DNA of 64,000 nucleotides from Bacteroidota bacterium (lineage in GTDB: Bacteria; Bacteroidota; Rhodothermia; Rhodothermales; Rubricoccaceae): the NCBI GenBank assembly GCA_039821555.1, contig JBCBNX010000017.1, forward strand, positions 16,866-80,865, given 5' to 3'. Below the pieces are notes generated by a model. The model was not told where the DNA came from, did no database searches, and saw only the letters and a list, made by a program, of their open reading frames with translations. Shown here in pieces: positions 26,600 to 35,070 of the stretch; the first letter of the stretch is position 1; each line of letters begins with the position of its first letter. A program made the translations under genes and the position numbers.

Positions 26600-27164
26600 A
26601 TGCTATGCCTAGCGATATCGCTGTTTGCAGGATGTGACGAACAAGCTCCGACAGGGCCAAATGTTCAGAGCTTAAGCGCTAGTTCTTCCGTCAGCATTGC
26701 CGAGCATCCAGCCTATAGGACCATGCTGTAGACGCAGCGCACGGTCTACAATCACCTGTCGGCAGCCGTCGGCAGCCGTCGGCAGCGGCGCAGACATCGC
26801 GCAGCTGAAAGCCGATTATGCTGCCGAGAACTATGACGCGATGTATGAATCGATCGCGCTCTCTCCCTCCGAGGTGTCTTTGCTAGACCAGACCTATTCG
26901 CAAGCGTTTGAGACGCTGCGCGATGAGTACCCGAACGAAGTTGTAGAAGAAGCTCGTCAGGGTTGTGCTCAGGGTACAGACCAACTCGACCTCGTGGCTT
27001 CTCTCGTTGCAGACAGCGCTCGCACCGCATTTGCGGCGAAAGAAGATGGCTGTGGGCTAGGCGGCTACGCCTGTGCTATAGCGTGTGGGCTAGCTTCTCC
27101 GACTATCATCGTGGCAACGCTTTGCGGTGTATCGTGCTACTGTGGCTTCTGTGCAGAATGCTGA
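26600..27164 (+). pseudogene. Broken lipoprotein with Cys-rich C-terminus
   Basis: The 5' frame from ATG 26600 encodes a lipoprotein signal (MLCLAISLFAGCDEQAPTGP) and runs to HPAYRTML, then meets TAG at 26729-26731. Reading through continues TQRTVYNHLSAAVGS and then leaves frame inside a 10-bp repeat present in three copies (26758-26787). Removing one copy restores an unbroken frame into GADIAQLKADYAAENYDAMY and the rest of the gene. The intact C-terminus is helical and ends in a Cys/Gly-rich hydrophobic stretch (GCGLGGYACAIACGLASP, CGVSCYCGFCAEC). Upstream, an ATG at 26548 followed by a run of six C could be the original start, shifted by one base. There are two or three independent lesions, so it is most likely a pseudogene; sequencing error is possible for the C-run. 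Confidence 0.7.
26758..26787 (+). repeat. Threefold 10-bp tandem repeat inside the broken lipoprotein
   Basis: GTCGGCAGCC repeated three times (the last copy ends in G). Each copy added or lost shifts the reading frame by one. With two copies the upstream lipoprotein frame joins the downstream frame exactly. This is a slipped-strand hot spot. Confidence 0.85.
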
Positions 27165-27207
27165 TCACGGAACGGCCGGCCAGACAAAAACTAAACGCCA
27201 TATTGCC

Positions 27208-27438
27208 ATGGAATGGATCTCAATTCTTCTCATCGCGCTCATCCTCACAGGCATATACGTGGGTTCGAAGCGGCTGCCCGCCTCGTGGCGGCTCGCCATC
27301 GCGGCCCCGCTCGCGCTCTACGTTGGTTATGCACTCTTCGCGCGCGGTGAGACGTTTCCGCTCATCGTGTTCGCAAGTGCCCTCGCACTAGGAAGCGTTC
27401 AGATGCTACGGCAGCGACAAGCTCCAAGAGTGGAGTGA
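27208..27438 (+). CDS. Small two-span membrane protein
   Basis: A 76-residue protein starting MEWISILLIALILTGIYVGS. Two or three hydrophobic segments are visible (ISILLIALILTGIYV, LAIAAPLALYVGYALF, LIVFASALALGSVQML), separated by short basic loops, with a basic C-terminus. It lies 43 nt after the broken lipoprotein and may once have been cotranscribed with it. No family is recognised. Confidence 0.5.
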   Translation: MEWISILLIALILTGIYVGSKRLPASWRLAIAAPLALYVGYALFARGETFPLIVFASALALGSVQMLRQRQAPRVE

Positions 27439-27500
27439 TACCCTGCTGTACGTTCTCGACACCGAGGCTACTGCGTTCCGACGCGGTGGCCTCGTTGCGT

Positions 27501-27791
27501 CTACCGGAACACGATCTCGCGGATGACCTCGCGGCCGAGGTGCTGGTTGAGCCGCTCGCGCCAGCGCTCGCGCTGGAGGTGGAGCTGGTGCCGCCACATC
27601 GCCGAGGTGAGGTGCACGAACAGCACGCCCTCGCGCACCCACACCTTCGACGTGACGCCGTTGACCGTCGGCCCGGCGAGGTGCGCCCACTGCTCGATGG
27701 CCCGCACCTCGTCGATGCGTTGCCGGGCGCCCATCCGGTCGATGACGGACTGGAGCACGGCGCCGAGCGATTGGGGACTGCTGGAGGACAT
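27501..27791 (-). CDS. DUF721 domain-containing protein (DciA-like)
   Basis: A 96-residue protein with the DUF721 pattern: N-terminal LGAVLQSVIDRMGARQRIDE, then WAHLAGPTVNGVTSKVWVREG and the strand GVLFVHLTSAMWRHQLHLQR, ending LNQHLGREVIREIVFR. Proteins of this family include DciA, the helicase loader used in bacteria without DnaC. The short Bacteroidota-type forms are less well studied. Start at MSSSSPQ (27791). Confidence 0.8.
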   Translation of the reverse strand: MSSSSPQSLGAVLQSVIDRMGARQRIDEVRAIEQWAHLAGPTVNGVTSKVWVREGVLFVHLTSAMWRHQLHLQRERWRERLNQHLGREVIREIVFR

Positions 27792-27970
27792 CAGGCGAGG
27801 GGGATGGTGGTCTGTAAAGGTGCTGGTGGGCTGGTGCCGTGTCAAGCGAAGAATCGCGGCGGCGTTACCCGTCGGCGTCGCGGCTCGGCTGTCCGGGACT
27901 TCGGTTCGTCCTCGACTCGCACCGCGCGGGTACTTTGCGGCCGTCGTCCATCAGCCTTCGGTTTCGTTTC

Positions 27971-29362
27971 ATGCGCCTGCTCCTGCTGCTCCTGCTCACG
28001 GCCCCGCTCGCGGCGGCCCAGCCGTCCGCCTCGCCGGACACGCTCCGCCTCGACCTCGCCGAGGCCATGCAGCGCGCGCTCAACGACAGCCCGGAGGTTG
28101 CCATCGAAGCAGCGGGGCAGGACTTCGCCGAGGCCCGCGCGCAGCAGGCGCGGCGCTCGCGCTATGCCACCGAGTTCACGCTCACCACCGGCCATGCCGT
28201 CGCACCCGGCCTGAGAGGAGTCGACCCGGTGCTGGATCCCAACGCGCAGTACCTCAACTCCGAACTCCGCAACGACTGGGCTGACCCGCGGCCCTACAAC
28301 CAGTACGAGGTCGAACTCCTCCAGCCGCTCTACACCGCGGGTGAGTTGGGCGGGCAGATCGCTGCGGCGGAGGCCGGTGTCCGTCTGGAAGCGGCGGAGG
28401 TGGACCAGAAGGCAAGCGAGGTCGCGCTGCGGACCGGCGACCTCTACTACACGCTCCTGCTCACGCAGCGCCTCGACGCGCTCACCGCGGAGGCGGGCGA
28501 TGCGCTCAGCGTGGCGCAGCGCGAGCTTCAGGCGCTCCTCGACGAGGGCGATCCGGACGTGGACGACGCCGACCTCTTTCAACTGCGGCTCTTCGAGCAG
28601 GAGTACCGCCGCCAGGTAGCCGAAGTGCGCGAGCAGGCGGCGCTGGCGCGGATCGCGCTCGCCCGGCAGGTGCTCACGCCCAACGCCGTCGTCGTGCCCG
28701 CCGACCTCGACCTCACGGCGGTGACCTTTCAACGGGACGCCCTTGGTGTCTACCAGGACGTCGCGCTGGCACAGCGCTCGGAGATGCGCCGGGCGCAGGC
28801 AGGCTATGCCGCGCGCGACGCGCTCGTCCGGGTGGCGCGCTCCGATTTCTACCCGAAGCTCTTCCTCAGCATCACCCAGGGCGGACGTTATGCGGCCGGA
28901 CGTCGGCAGCAGGCCAACCCCTACGTCTCCGATGATTTCCTGGGGACGGGCCTCCGCGCTGGCGTGGGCATTCGCCTCAACCTCGCCTACCACCAGACGC
29001 GCGCCAAGGTCGCCCAGGCTATCGCCGAGCGCGACGAGGTCCGCGCCCAGCGCACCGCCGCCGAGCAACTCATCCTGTTCGACGTCGAGGAGGCCTACCG
29101 GCAACTCGTGATCGCCGAGGAGGCGCTTGTGTCTCGCCAGGAAGCGACCTCCATCGCGGGCGACTGGCTGCGCACCGAGCAGATCAACGCCGACCTCGGC
29201 TTCGGGACGACGGACAACCTCGTCGCTGCTGTCCGCGCCGACCTCGACGCCCGCGCCGCTGAACTCGCTGCGGTCCGCGCCTACAACGTGGCCGTGCTCA
29301 CGCTCCTCGACGCCACTGGCACGCTCCCGACACGCCTGGCCAGCGGCGCACTGTTCGATTGA
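27971..29362 (+). CDS. TolC-family outer-membrane efflux protein
   Basis: A 463-residue exported protein. Signal peptide MRLLLLLLLTAPLAAAQ, then DTLRLDLAEAMQRALNDSPE, the typical first helix of outer-membrane efflux proteins. Two repeats of long helices follow (about residues 60-240 and 260-445), with the second repeat opening at VARSDFYPKLFLSITQGG and the LNLAYHQTRAKVAQA block. It would form a trimeric outer-membrane/periplasmic channel for an RND- or ABC-type pump or type I secretion. No pump or adaptor gene is adjacent, so the partner is elsewhere. Confidence 0.85.
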   Translation: MRLLLLLLLTAPLAAAQPSASPDTLRLDLAEAMQRALNDSPEVAIEAAGQDFAEARAQQARRSRYATEFTLTTGHAVAPGLRGVDPVLDPNAQYLNSELRNDWADPRPYNQYEVELLQPLYTAGELGGQIAAAEAGVRLEAAEVDQKASEVALRTGDLYYTLLLTQRLDALTAEAGDALSVAQRELQALLDEGDPDVDDADLFQLRLFEQEYRRQVAEVREQAALARIALARQVLTPNAVVVPADLDLTAVTFQRDALGVYQDVALAQRSEMRRAQAGYAARDALVRVARSDFYPKLFLSITQGGRYAAGRRQQANPYVSDDFLGTGLRAGVGIRLNLAYHQTRAKVAQAIAERDEVRAQRTAAEQLILFDVEEAYRQLVIAEEALVSRQEATSIAGDWLRTEQINADLGFGTTDNLVAAVRADLDARAAELAAVRAYNVAVLTLLDATGTLPTRLASGALFD

Positions 29363-29374
29363 GGCGGCTCGCTA

Positions 29375-29490
29375 CTAACCGCTATGCTGGTGCGCCCGGG
29401 TGCGCGCCCGCGTGACGCCATGCCAGACGAGGCCGCCGATCAGGACGAGTGCCGGAATGCACCGGCGATGCAAACGAGCACCGGCCCCAT
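29375..29490 (-). pseudogene. Small one-span membrane protein with apparent 1-nt deletion
   Basis: ATG at 29490 overlaps the stop of the upstream gene (TAATG). It reads MGPVLVCIAGA and then runs to an early stop. One base added after the GGTGC would connect it to IPALVLIGGLVWHGVTRART and a basic tail ending at TAG 29375, giving a 38-residue membrane peptide. The span length of 116 nt is one short of 39 codons. The pattern (coupled start, hydrophobic helix, basic tail) is suggestive but rests on a short sequence. Confidence 0.3.
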
Positions 29491-29942
29491 TACGCCTCCC
29501 CTTTCTTCGCCGCTGCTTTTTGCAATGCACGGTAGGCGCCGCACCACCAGTCGGAGTCGCGGGTGAGCTTGGTCACGGTCACGTCCTGGAAGCGTGGTAC
29601 GAGGGCAATCAGCGCGGGCGGGATGGCTGCCCAGTCCTGCGCCAGCAGCAGCGCTTCGAGGTCGTCGGCGGCGTAGCGCGCCCAGAGCCAGTCGGCGCGC
29701 AGCTTCTCGGACTTCTTCCAGTAGTTGCGCTCGTCCCAGGCGTGCGCGCTCTCGTCGATGGTGCGGTAGATGCCGCGCAGGTTGTGGACGAGGAAGGCTA
29801 CCATGTCGCGCGCCTCCTCGTCGAAGCGACCCGTGGCGAGGCCCGCGTTCTGGGCAAGCAGGCGGAGGACTTCGGCGCACGAGCGCTGGTGAGCGCGACG
29901 GCGCTTGGCGGGCGTGTCGCCGGTTTGGATGACGCGGCCCAT
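29490..29942 (-). CDS. Hypothetical helical protein
   Basis: A 150-residue cytosolic-looking protein, basic at its start (MGRVIQTGDTPAKRRRAHQR), then all-helical with Trp-rich segments (AWDERNYWKKSEKLRADWLW, DSDWWCGAYRALQKAAAKKG). No family is recognised. The Leu/Ala-rich helices with conserved-looking aromatics suggest a small helical bundle. The ATG at 29942 is preferred because the frame upstream is low-complexity and Arg/Ser-rich. It overlaps the small membrane ORF by TAATG. Confidence 0.5.
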   Translation of the reverse strand: MGRVIQTGDTPAKRRRAHQRSCAEVLRLLAQNAGLATGRFDEEARDMVAFLVHNLRGIYRTIDESAHAWDERNYWKKSEKLRADWLWARYAADDLEALLLAQDWAAIPPALIALVPRFQDVTVTKLTRDSDWWCGAYRALQKAAAKKGEA

Positions 29943-30171
29943 GGCGGCGGGGGTTGATGAGCGAAGCAGACGGCGAGAAACTACGGCGATTCGCGGCGAA
30001 GGACCGGGCGTGACAGTCTCCTCGAAGGGAGCAATTTGGTGACGCCCCAGCGACCTGCTGACTCTGCGACGATTCGCGGCCTGAATACTGTCAAAAAGTC
30101 TAGCAGCGAGCCGGGCCCGTGCGTATTCTGACGGCGAGGCTAAGTCGTTAGAGCGTGTACCCTGGGGTAAG

Positions 30172-33100
30172 GTGCTGGGTCGCTGGATTGGTTGCATATT
30201 GCTGGGCGCGCTGACGGTCGGAAGCGGTGCCGCGCAGCGTGCGGATTTGCGTTTCGAGCATCTGACGATCGAAGACGGCTTGCCGCAGACGTTCGCGACG
30301 TCCGTAGCTCGTGATTCGCTCGGCTTCCTTTGGTTTGGCACGGCAGGCGGCCTAGCGCGCTACGACGGGTATCAGTTCGATGTCTTCGAGCTAGACCCGG
30401 ACGACCCGGCTTCCTTGCCGGATCCGGTCGTGCGTGCTCTGCTCGTGGCCCGCGACGGCACCCTGTGGGTAGGGATGAACAGCGCCGGGGCCGCGCGTTT
30501 CCTACCGAGCACGCAGCAGTTCGAGCGCATCCCGGTCGGTGTGCCCGACGCCGCGCATCTTCCCAACGGCCAGGTCAACGCCCTCCACCAGAGTGCGGAT
30601 GGTGCGCTGTGGATCGGAACTGCCGACGGCCTCGTGCGGCGCGACCCGGCGACGGGAGCGCTAGTGCACCTGCGGGATGGCGGCCGCTTTAGCGTCACGG
30701 CGCTCGCGGACGCCGAGGGGGGCGGCCTCTGGGTGGGTATGCAAAACGGGCGGCTCTACCACGTGGCCCCGGGCACACGCGTGCTCCGGCGTCAGGACCT
30801 CGCTGGCGTGGAAGCGTCGGGAGTGAGCGTGGTCAGCTTGCACGACCGCGAAGGCCGTTTGTGGATGGGTACTTCTGACGGGCTGCGCGCCTACAATCCA
30901 GGTACCGGAACGGCACAGGCCTTCGATGCGGCGCTGCTCCAGCAGCCGATCGAGACGCTTTTTGCTGAGCCGAACGGGTGGCTGTGGCTCTCCACCCCCG
31001 AAGGGTTTGTGCTCTTCGACACGAACACCGAGCAGGTCATCACGGTGCGCTCGAACGCTCCGGGCAACGCGATCAACCTGCCGCAGGCCCCCGCGCTGGA
31101 TGTGCTCTACGACTCCGCAGGGATGTTCTGGATCGCCACGGCAGGCAGTGGGGTGGCCTACGCGGACTTCCAGACCTCGCCCATCGGCGTCTACCGCAGT
31201 GAGCCCGGTGCTCTGGCCTCACCGAGTCTCCGCTCGATCGCGTCGGACTCGCTTGCGATTTGGGCGGGCTTGAACTCGCAAGGCCTGAACCGCATCGACC
31301 GCGTGACCGGCACGGTGACCCGCTACCCGCTGCCTGCGCCGCCGCCGGGGGTCCCCTGGACCAACCAGGACGACGCCACGGTGTACGGCCTCGACTTCGA
31401 CCGGCAAGGGCGGCTGTGGTCGGTGGTACAGTGGGGCGTGCGGCGGCACACCGTCTCGGGCGCCGTGGCGCAGACTTACCTATTCCCCAGCGCGGCCTAT
31501 GGTATCTGGCGCCCAGCGTTCGTGCACGAGGACCAGGCGGGCACTCTGTGGGTAGGGGGCAGCGTCCTCGCCACGCTTGATCCGGTGACCGGGCAGTTCG
31601 AGGAGAGCCTCCCCACGATCGTACGCGCGGTCCACGAAGCCGCCGACGGCGTGCTCTGGCTCGCCTCGAACGACGGCCTCCTCCGCTACGACCCGCGAAC
31701 GGGCGCCCGCGCCTCGTTCCGGCACGACCCCGCCGACCCCGCCTCGATCCCGAACGACGCTCTCCAGGCCGTCGCGGCACAGGGCGACTCCGTGCTCTGG
31801 CTCGGCAGCGCCGCCGGCGTCGCGCGCTTCGACGTGGCGACCGGGCAAGCGACACGCTACTCCCGGTCCAACTCGCTGCTCCCCAACAACTTCGTCAACG
31901 GCGTGCTTGTGGACGACACGGGGTACGTCTGGGTGAGCACCAACGGCGGCCTCGCGCGCCTCGACCCGGCTACTGGCGCCGTGACCACGCTCAGCGCAAC
32001 ACGTGGGGTGCAAGGCCGCGAGTTCAACCGTGGGGCCTACCACAAAGCAGCCGATGGGACCCTGATGTTCGGCGGAATCGACGGGCTCAACGTATTCAAG
32101 CCGTCACGGCTGCGCGACAACCCATACCCGCCCGCTGTGCAGCTTCGGCGGATCGTTGCCGGCGCCGACGTCCTTGTACCAGGTCCCGGTGCGCTTGCCG
32201 CAATGCTGGACGACGGAGAGTCACTGCGCCTACGGTCCGACCAAGACGTGCTCTCGTTCGAGTACGTCGGCTTGCACTACGCCGCGCCAGAGGAGAACCG
32301 CTACCAGTTCATCCTCGACGGGGCCGATGCGGACTGGCAGCCTCTCACGGCGAGCCGCGAGGCCCGGTACACGCACCTGCCTCCAGGCTCCTATGCGTTT
32401 CGTGTACGTGCTCGCAGCGCCTACGGCGTCTGGAGCGACGACGTGACGCTGGCGCGCCTTGTGCTGCCACCTCCGTGGTGGGCTACCTGGTGGTTCCAGC
32501 TGCTGCTCGTTGCAGGAGTGCTGGGGACCATCGGCGCCCTCGTCCAGTGGCGAACGACCGAGGCGCGCGCCCGCGCGCGGAGGCTGCGCATCGAGGTGGC
32601 AAACCGGACCAGCGACCTCACCCGAGAACAGGCGCAGACGGCCCGGCAGGCCGAAGCGCTCGAAGTCGCCAACCAGCAGCAGCGGCGCCTCTTTGCTAAC
32701 CTCAGTCACGAGACGCGCACGCCCCTCACGCTCATCCTCAGCCCCGTCGAAGACACGCTCGCTCGCGACGACCTCACGGACGACCTGCGTGCGATGCTGG
32801 AGCGCGTCCGGCAAAACGGACGCCGGCTACTCCACCTCATCGACCAGATCCTCGACCTCTCGCGCATGGAAGTCGGGCAGACCCAGGTCCGCCTCCAGCG
32901 CGTCGACCTCGGCGAGTTCGTTGCTGCGCTCGCGGTCGCGTTCGAAGGCCATGCCACCCGGCGCGGACTCGTCCTCTCCTGGGGGACTCCCGACGAGCGC
33001 GTGGTCGGCGACTTCGACGTGGCGTTGCTCGAACACATCCTCTTCAACCTCACCGCCAACGCCATCAAGTACACGCCCGAGGGTGGCAAGGTGCGTGTGT

Positions 33101-34236
33101 CGCTCTCGGTCGAGGACGAGGGCGCGACCGCTGCGCTGCGGGTCCGCGACACGGGCATCGGCATTCCCCCAGACCAGATCGATCGCATCTGGGAGCGGTT
33201 TGCGCTTGTGGACGAGGGGCAGGCGAGCAGCACCGGCATCGGGCTGGCGCTCGTGCAGGAGGCCGTCGAACTCCTCGGCGGCACCGTCGGTGTGGAGAGC
33301 CGTCCAGGCTTTGGCACCACGTTCACCGTGCGCCTTCCTGTCCAGGACGCTCAGCTAGACGGGGCTCCCGTCGGCGAAGCCTACGTGCCGCAGGCAGACC
33401 TGGCCGATGCCGTTCCCGCTCAGCCACCTACCGTCACAGGCCGACTTGCGGGCTACGCTGCCGCGGACCGAACGACGGTGCTGGTGGTCGAAGACGCCGC
33501 TGACGTACGGGCCTACCTGGCGAGTCTGCTTCGGGCCGACTACCTCGTCGTGGAGGCCGCCGACGGCGAGGCTGGGCTGGCCAAGGCCCGCGAGCGGACG
33601 CCGGACCTCGTGGTGAGCGATGTGGCGATGCCTCGCATGGACGGGCTGGCGCTCGCCGAAGCGCTACGCGCCGACCCCGACCTCGGCTTTGTGCCAATTG
33701 TGCTCCTCACCGCGCGGGCCGACGTAGAAGACCGCGTCGCCGGGCTCGAGTCGGGCGCCGATGCCTACCTCGCCAAGCCGTTCGACCCCCGCGAGCTTCG
33801 CGCGACCGTGGCCAGCCTGCTGGCTTCGCGCCGGGCTTGGCGCGAGCGTCACGCCGCTGCTGTGACGCCGGTCATCGACGCGTTCCCTGGAGTCGTTTCC
33901 GCAGATGAGGACTTACGGGCGCGCATTGAGGCGGCCATCCACGAGCACTTCGCGGACCCCGCGTTCTCTGCACGTGACCTCGCGGAGGCGGTCGGCCTGA
34001 GCGGTTCGCAGCTGCGCCGCCGGACCCACGAGCTCCTCAGCGCGACGCCTACCGAGGCGATCCGGGCATACCGACTCGCCCAGGGAGCGTTGCTTCTCCG
34101 GAAGGAGTCAGGCACGGTGGCCGAGGTGGCCTACGCCGTCGGATTCAACAGCGTCTCCTACTTCACTCGGTCGTTCGGGGACGCCTATGGTCGCACGCCG
34201 ACGGCCTACATCGCCGAGGGCAAAGAAATAGGGTAG
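30172..34236 (+). CDS. Hybrid two-component system protein (periplasmic propeller, kinase, receiver, AraC)
   Basis: A 1354-residue one-protein signalling system. GTG start, signal/anchor MLGRWIGCILLGALTVGSG, then two seven-bladed beta-propellers at about residues 30-640 built from Reg_prop repeats (DGLPQTFATSVARDSLGFLW, GTLWVGMNSAGAARF). A Y_Y_Y domain lies at about 685-760 and a transmembrane helix at about 768-790. The HisKA domain has the phospho-acceptor His846 (NLSHETRTPL), and the HATPase domain spans about 950-1060 (NAIKYTPEGG, DTGIGIPPDQ). The receiver domain has Asp1150 (SDVAMPRMDG) and LLTARAD...KPFDP. The C-terminal AraC HTH lies at about 1252-1348. Such proteins in Bacteroidota sense polymer fragments in the periplasm and activate uptake genes. 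No SusCD pair or glycoside hydrolase is next to it, so the ligand is open. Confidence 0.93.
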   Translation: MLGRWIGCILLGALTVGSGAAQRADLRFEHLTIEDGLPQTFATSVARDSLGFLWFGTAGGLARYDGYQFDVFELDPDDPASLPDPVVRALLVARDGTLWVGMNSAGAARFLPSTQQFERIPVGVPDAAHLPNGQVNALHQSADGALWIGTADGLVRRDPATGALVHLRDGGRFSVTALADAEGGGLWVGMQNGRLYHVAPGTRVLRRQDLAGVEASGVSVVSLHDREGRLWMGTSDGLRAYNPGTGTAQAFDAALLQQPIETLFAEPNGWLWLSTPEGFVLFDTNTEQVITVRSNAPGNAINLPQAPALDVLYDSAGMFWIATAGSGVAYADFQTSPIGVYRSEPGALASPSLRSIASDSLAIWAGLNSQGLNRIDRVTGTVTRYPLPAPPPGVPWTNQDDATVYGLDFDRQGRLWSVVQWGVRRHTVSGAVAQTYLFPSAAYGIWRPAFVHEDQAGTLWVGGSVLATLDPVTGQFEESLPTIVRAVHEAADGVLWLASNDGLLRYDPRTGARASFRHDPADPASIPNDALQAVAAQGDSVLWLGSAAGVARFDVATGQATRYSRSNSLLPNNFVNGVLVDDTGYVWVSTNGGLARLDPATGAVTTLSATRGVQGREFNRGAYHKAADGTLMFGGIDGLNVFKPSRLRDNPYPPAVQLRRIVAGADVLVPGPGALAAMLDDGESLRLRSDQDVLSFEYVGLHYAAPEENRYQFILDGADADWQPLTASREARYTHLPPGSYAFRVRARSAYGVWSDDVTLARLVLPPPWWATWWFQLLLVAGVLGTIGALVQWRTTEARARARRLRIEVANRTSDLTREQAQTARQAEALEVANQQQRRLFANLSHETRTPLTLILSPVEDTLARDDLTDDLRAMLERVRQNGRRLLHLIDQILDLSRMEVGQTQVRLQRVDLGEFVAALAVAFEGHATRRGLVLSWGTPDERVVGDFDVALLEHILFNLTANAIKYTPEGGKVRVSLSVEDEGATAALRVRDTGIGIPPDQIDRIWERFALVDEGQASSTGIGLALVQEAVELLGGTVGVESRPGFGTTFTVRLPVQDAQLDGAPVGEAYVPQADLADAVPAQPPTVTGRLAGYAAADRTTVLVVEDAADVRAYLASLLRADYLVVEAADGEAGLAKARERTPDLVVSDVAMPRMDGLALAEALRADPDLGFVPIVLLTARADVEDRVAGLESGADAYLAKPFDPRELRATVASLLASRRAWRERHAAAVTPVIDAFPGVVSADEDLRARIEAAIHEHFADPAFSARDLAEAVGLSGSQLRRRTHELLSATPTEAIRAYRLAQGALLLRKESGTVAEVAYAVGFNSVSYFTRSFGDAYGRTPTAYIAEGKEIG

Positions 34237-34240
34237 GTCG

Positions 34241-34284
34241 ACCAAGTTCCACACTGACGTGTGTCATTCTGGATGGAACTTGGT
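34241..34284. repeat. 11-bp inverted repeat behind the hybrid sensor gene
   Basis: ACCAAGTTCCA (34241-34251) and TGGAACTTGGT (34274-34284) are perfect inverted copies with a 22-nt spacer, 5 nt after the hybrid sensor stop codon. No T-tract follows. It is either the transcript-end hairpin or a binding site ahead of the receiver-like gene. Confidence 0.6.
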
Positions 34285-34447
34285 GTTGCACGATGAGGCG
34301 GTAGCAGAGCAGTGCTGTGCACAAAGCGCGCAGGGGCTTGCGGCATCCGTGCACGGGCGTACTGAACAGTGTTATGCGCGCTTTCTGGTCGCGCACGCGC
34401 ACAGTGGCTCCCGATACTGAGAGCCCTACCACGGAACCCTCCCCCTC

Positions 34448-34924
34448 ATGCTCTGGGCTGCCCTGAGCCTTTCGGTCACTCCCACGGCGCCCTACGCCGT
34501 GTCCCCGCGCATGAAGCACGCCATCGACAGCCTCGACCTGGACGCGCCCAGACGGGTCCGCGCCGCCGTAGTGTCGGATGCGCCGTCGCTTCAGGTCTTC
34601 CTGAAGCACTGCCTGGACCCAGTGTTCGAGGTCGTGGCGGTTACGGCCGTACATGCCCTCGCGCAGACCGGCATCGAGCTGCTCGTGGCGGATCTCTACA
34701 CGCTTGACCACCAGACGGAGCCGGATCTGGACCTCCTGGGCGAGGCCTACCGGGGGGTTCCCCTGCTGATCGCGTCCCAAGAGTCGGCACTGGGGGGGCA
34801 GACGCTGCCTGCGGCGGTGGTCGGCCGCCCCTACGCGACGGTGCTCTTGCCCACGAGCCCCACCGATCTCCGCCGCGCTGCCGCCGCGCTCCTCGCCACC
34901 TCCACGAGTTCCCCCTCCCCCTGA
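34448..34924 (+). CDS. Degenerate receiver-like protein
   Basis: A 158-residue protein (or 137 residues from ATG 34511, MKHAIDSLDLDAP). Its order of segments mirrors a response-regulator receiver: RVRAAVVSDAPSLQVFLKHC (strand 1 with an acidic residue and helix 1), IELLVADLYTLDH (strand 3 with Asp), VPLLIASQESALG (strand 4) and RPYATVLLPTSPTDLRRAAA (strand 5, where the usual KP is RP). The conserved lysine is missing, so normal phosphorylation is doubtful. It sits just after the hybrid sensor gene. A second, decayed copy lies at about 35960-36452. Confidence 0.5.
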   Translation: MLWAALSLSVTPTAPYAVSPRMKHAIDSLDLDAPRRVRAAVVSDAPSLQVFLKHCLDPVFEVVAVTAVHALAQTGIELLVADLYTLDHQTEPDLDLLGEAYRGVPLLIASQESALGGQTLPAAVVGRPYATVLLPTSPTDLRRAAAALLATSTSSPSP

Positions 34925-35016
34925 ACCACCACCACGAGTGCCGTGCTCCGTAGGCTAGAGCGGACGCGAGTGCTCGGCAGGGGGAGGGGCCCCATTGCGT
35001 GTGTCCCCACACAAAA

Positions 35017-35052
35017 AAGCGCCTCGCTCGAGAGTAGATGAGCGAGGCGCTT
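35017..35052 (-). terminator. Intrinsic terminator of the lipoprotein gene at 35071
   Basis: AAGCGCCTCGCTC (35017-35029) and GAGCGAGGCGCTT (35040-35052) form a perfect 13-bp stem with a 10-nt loop. The minus strand continues with T-rich sequence (TTTTTTGTG when counted from the stem end). Confidence 0.85.
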
Positions 35053-35070
35053 CAGGTTGGTCCGGGTCGT

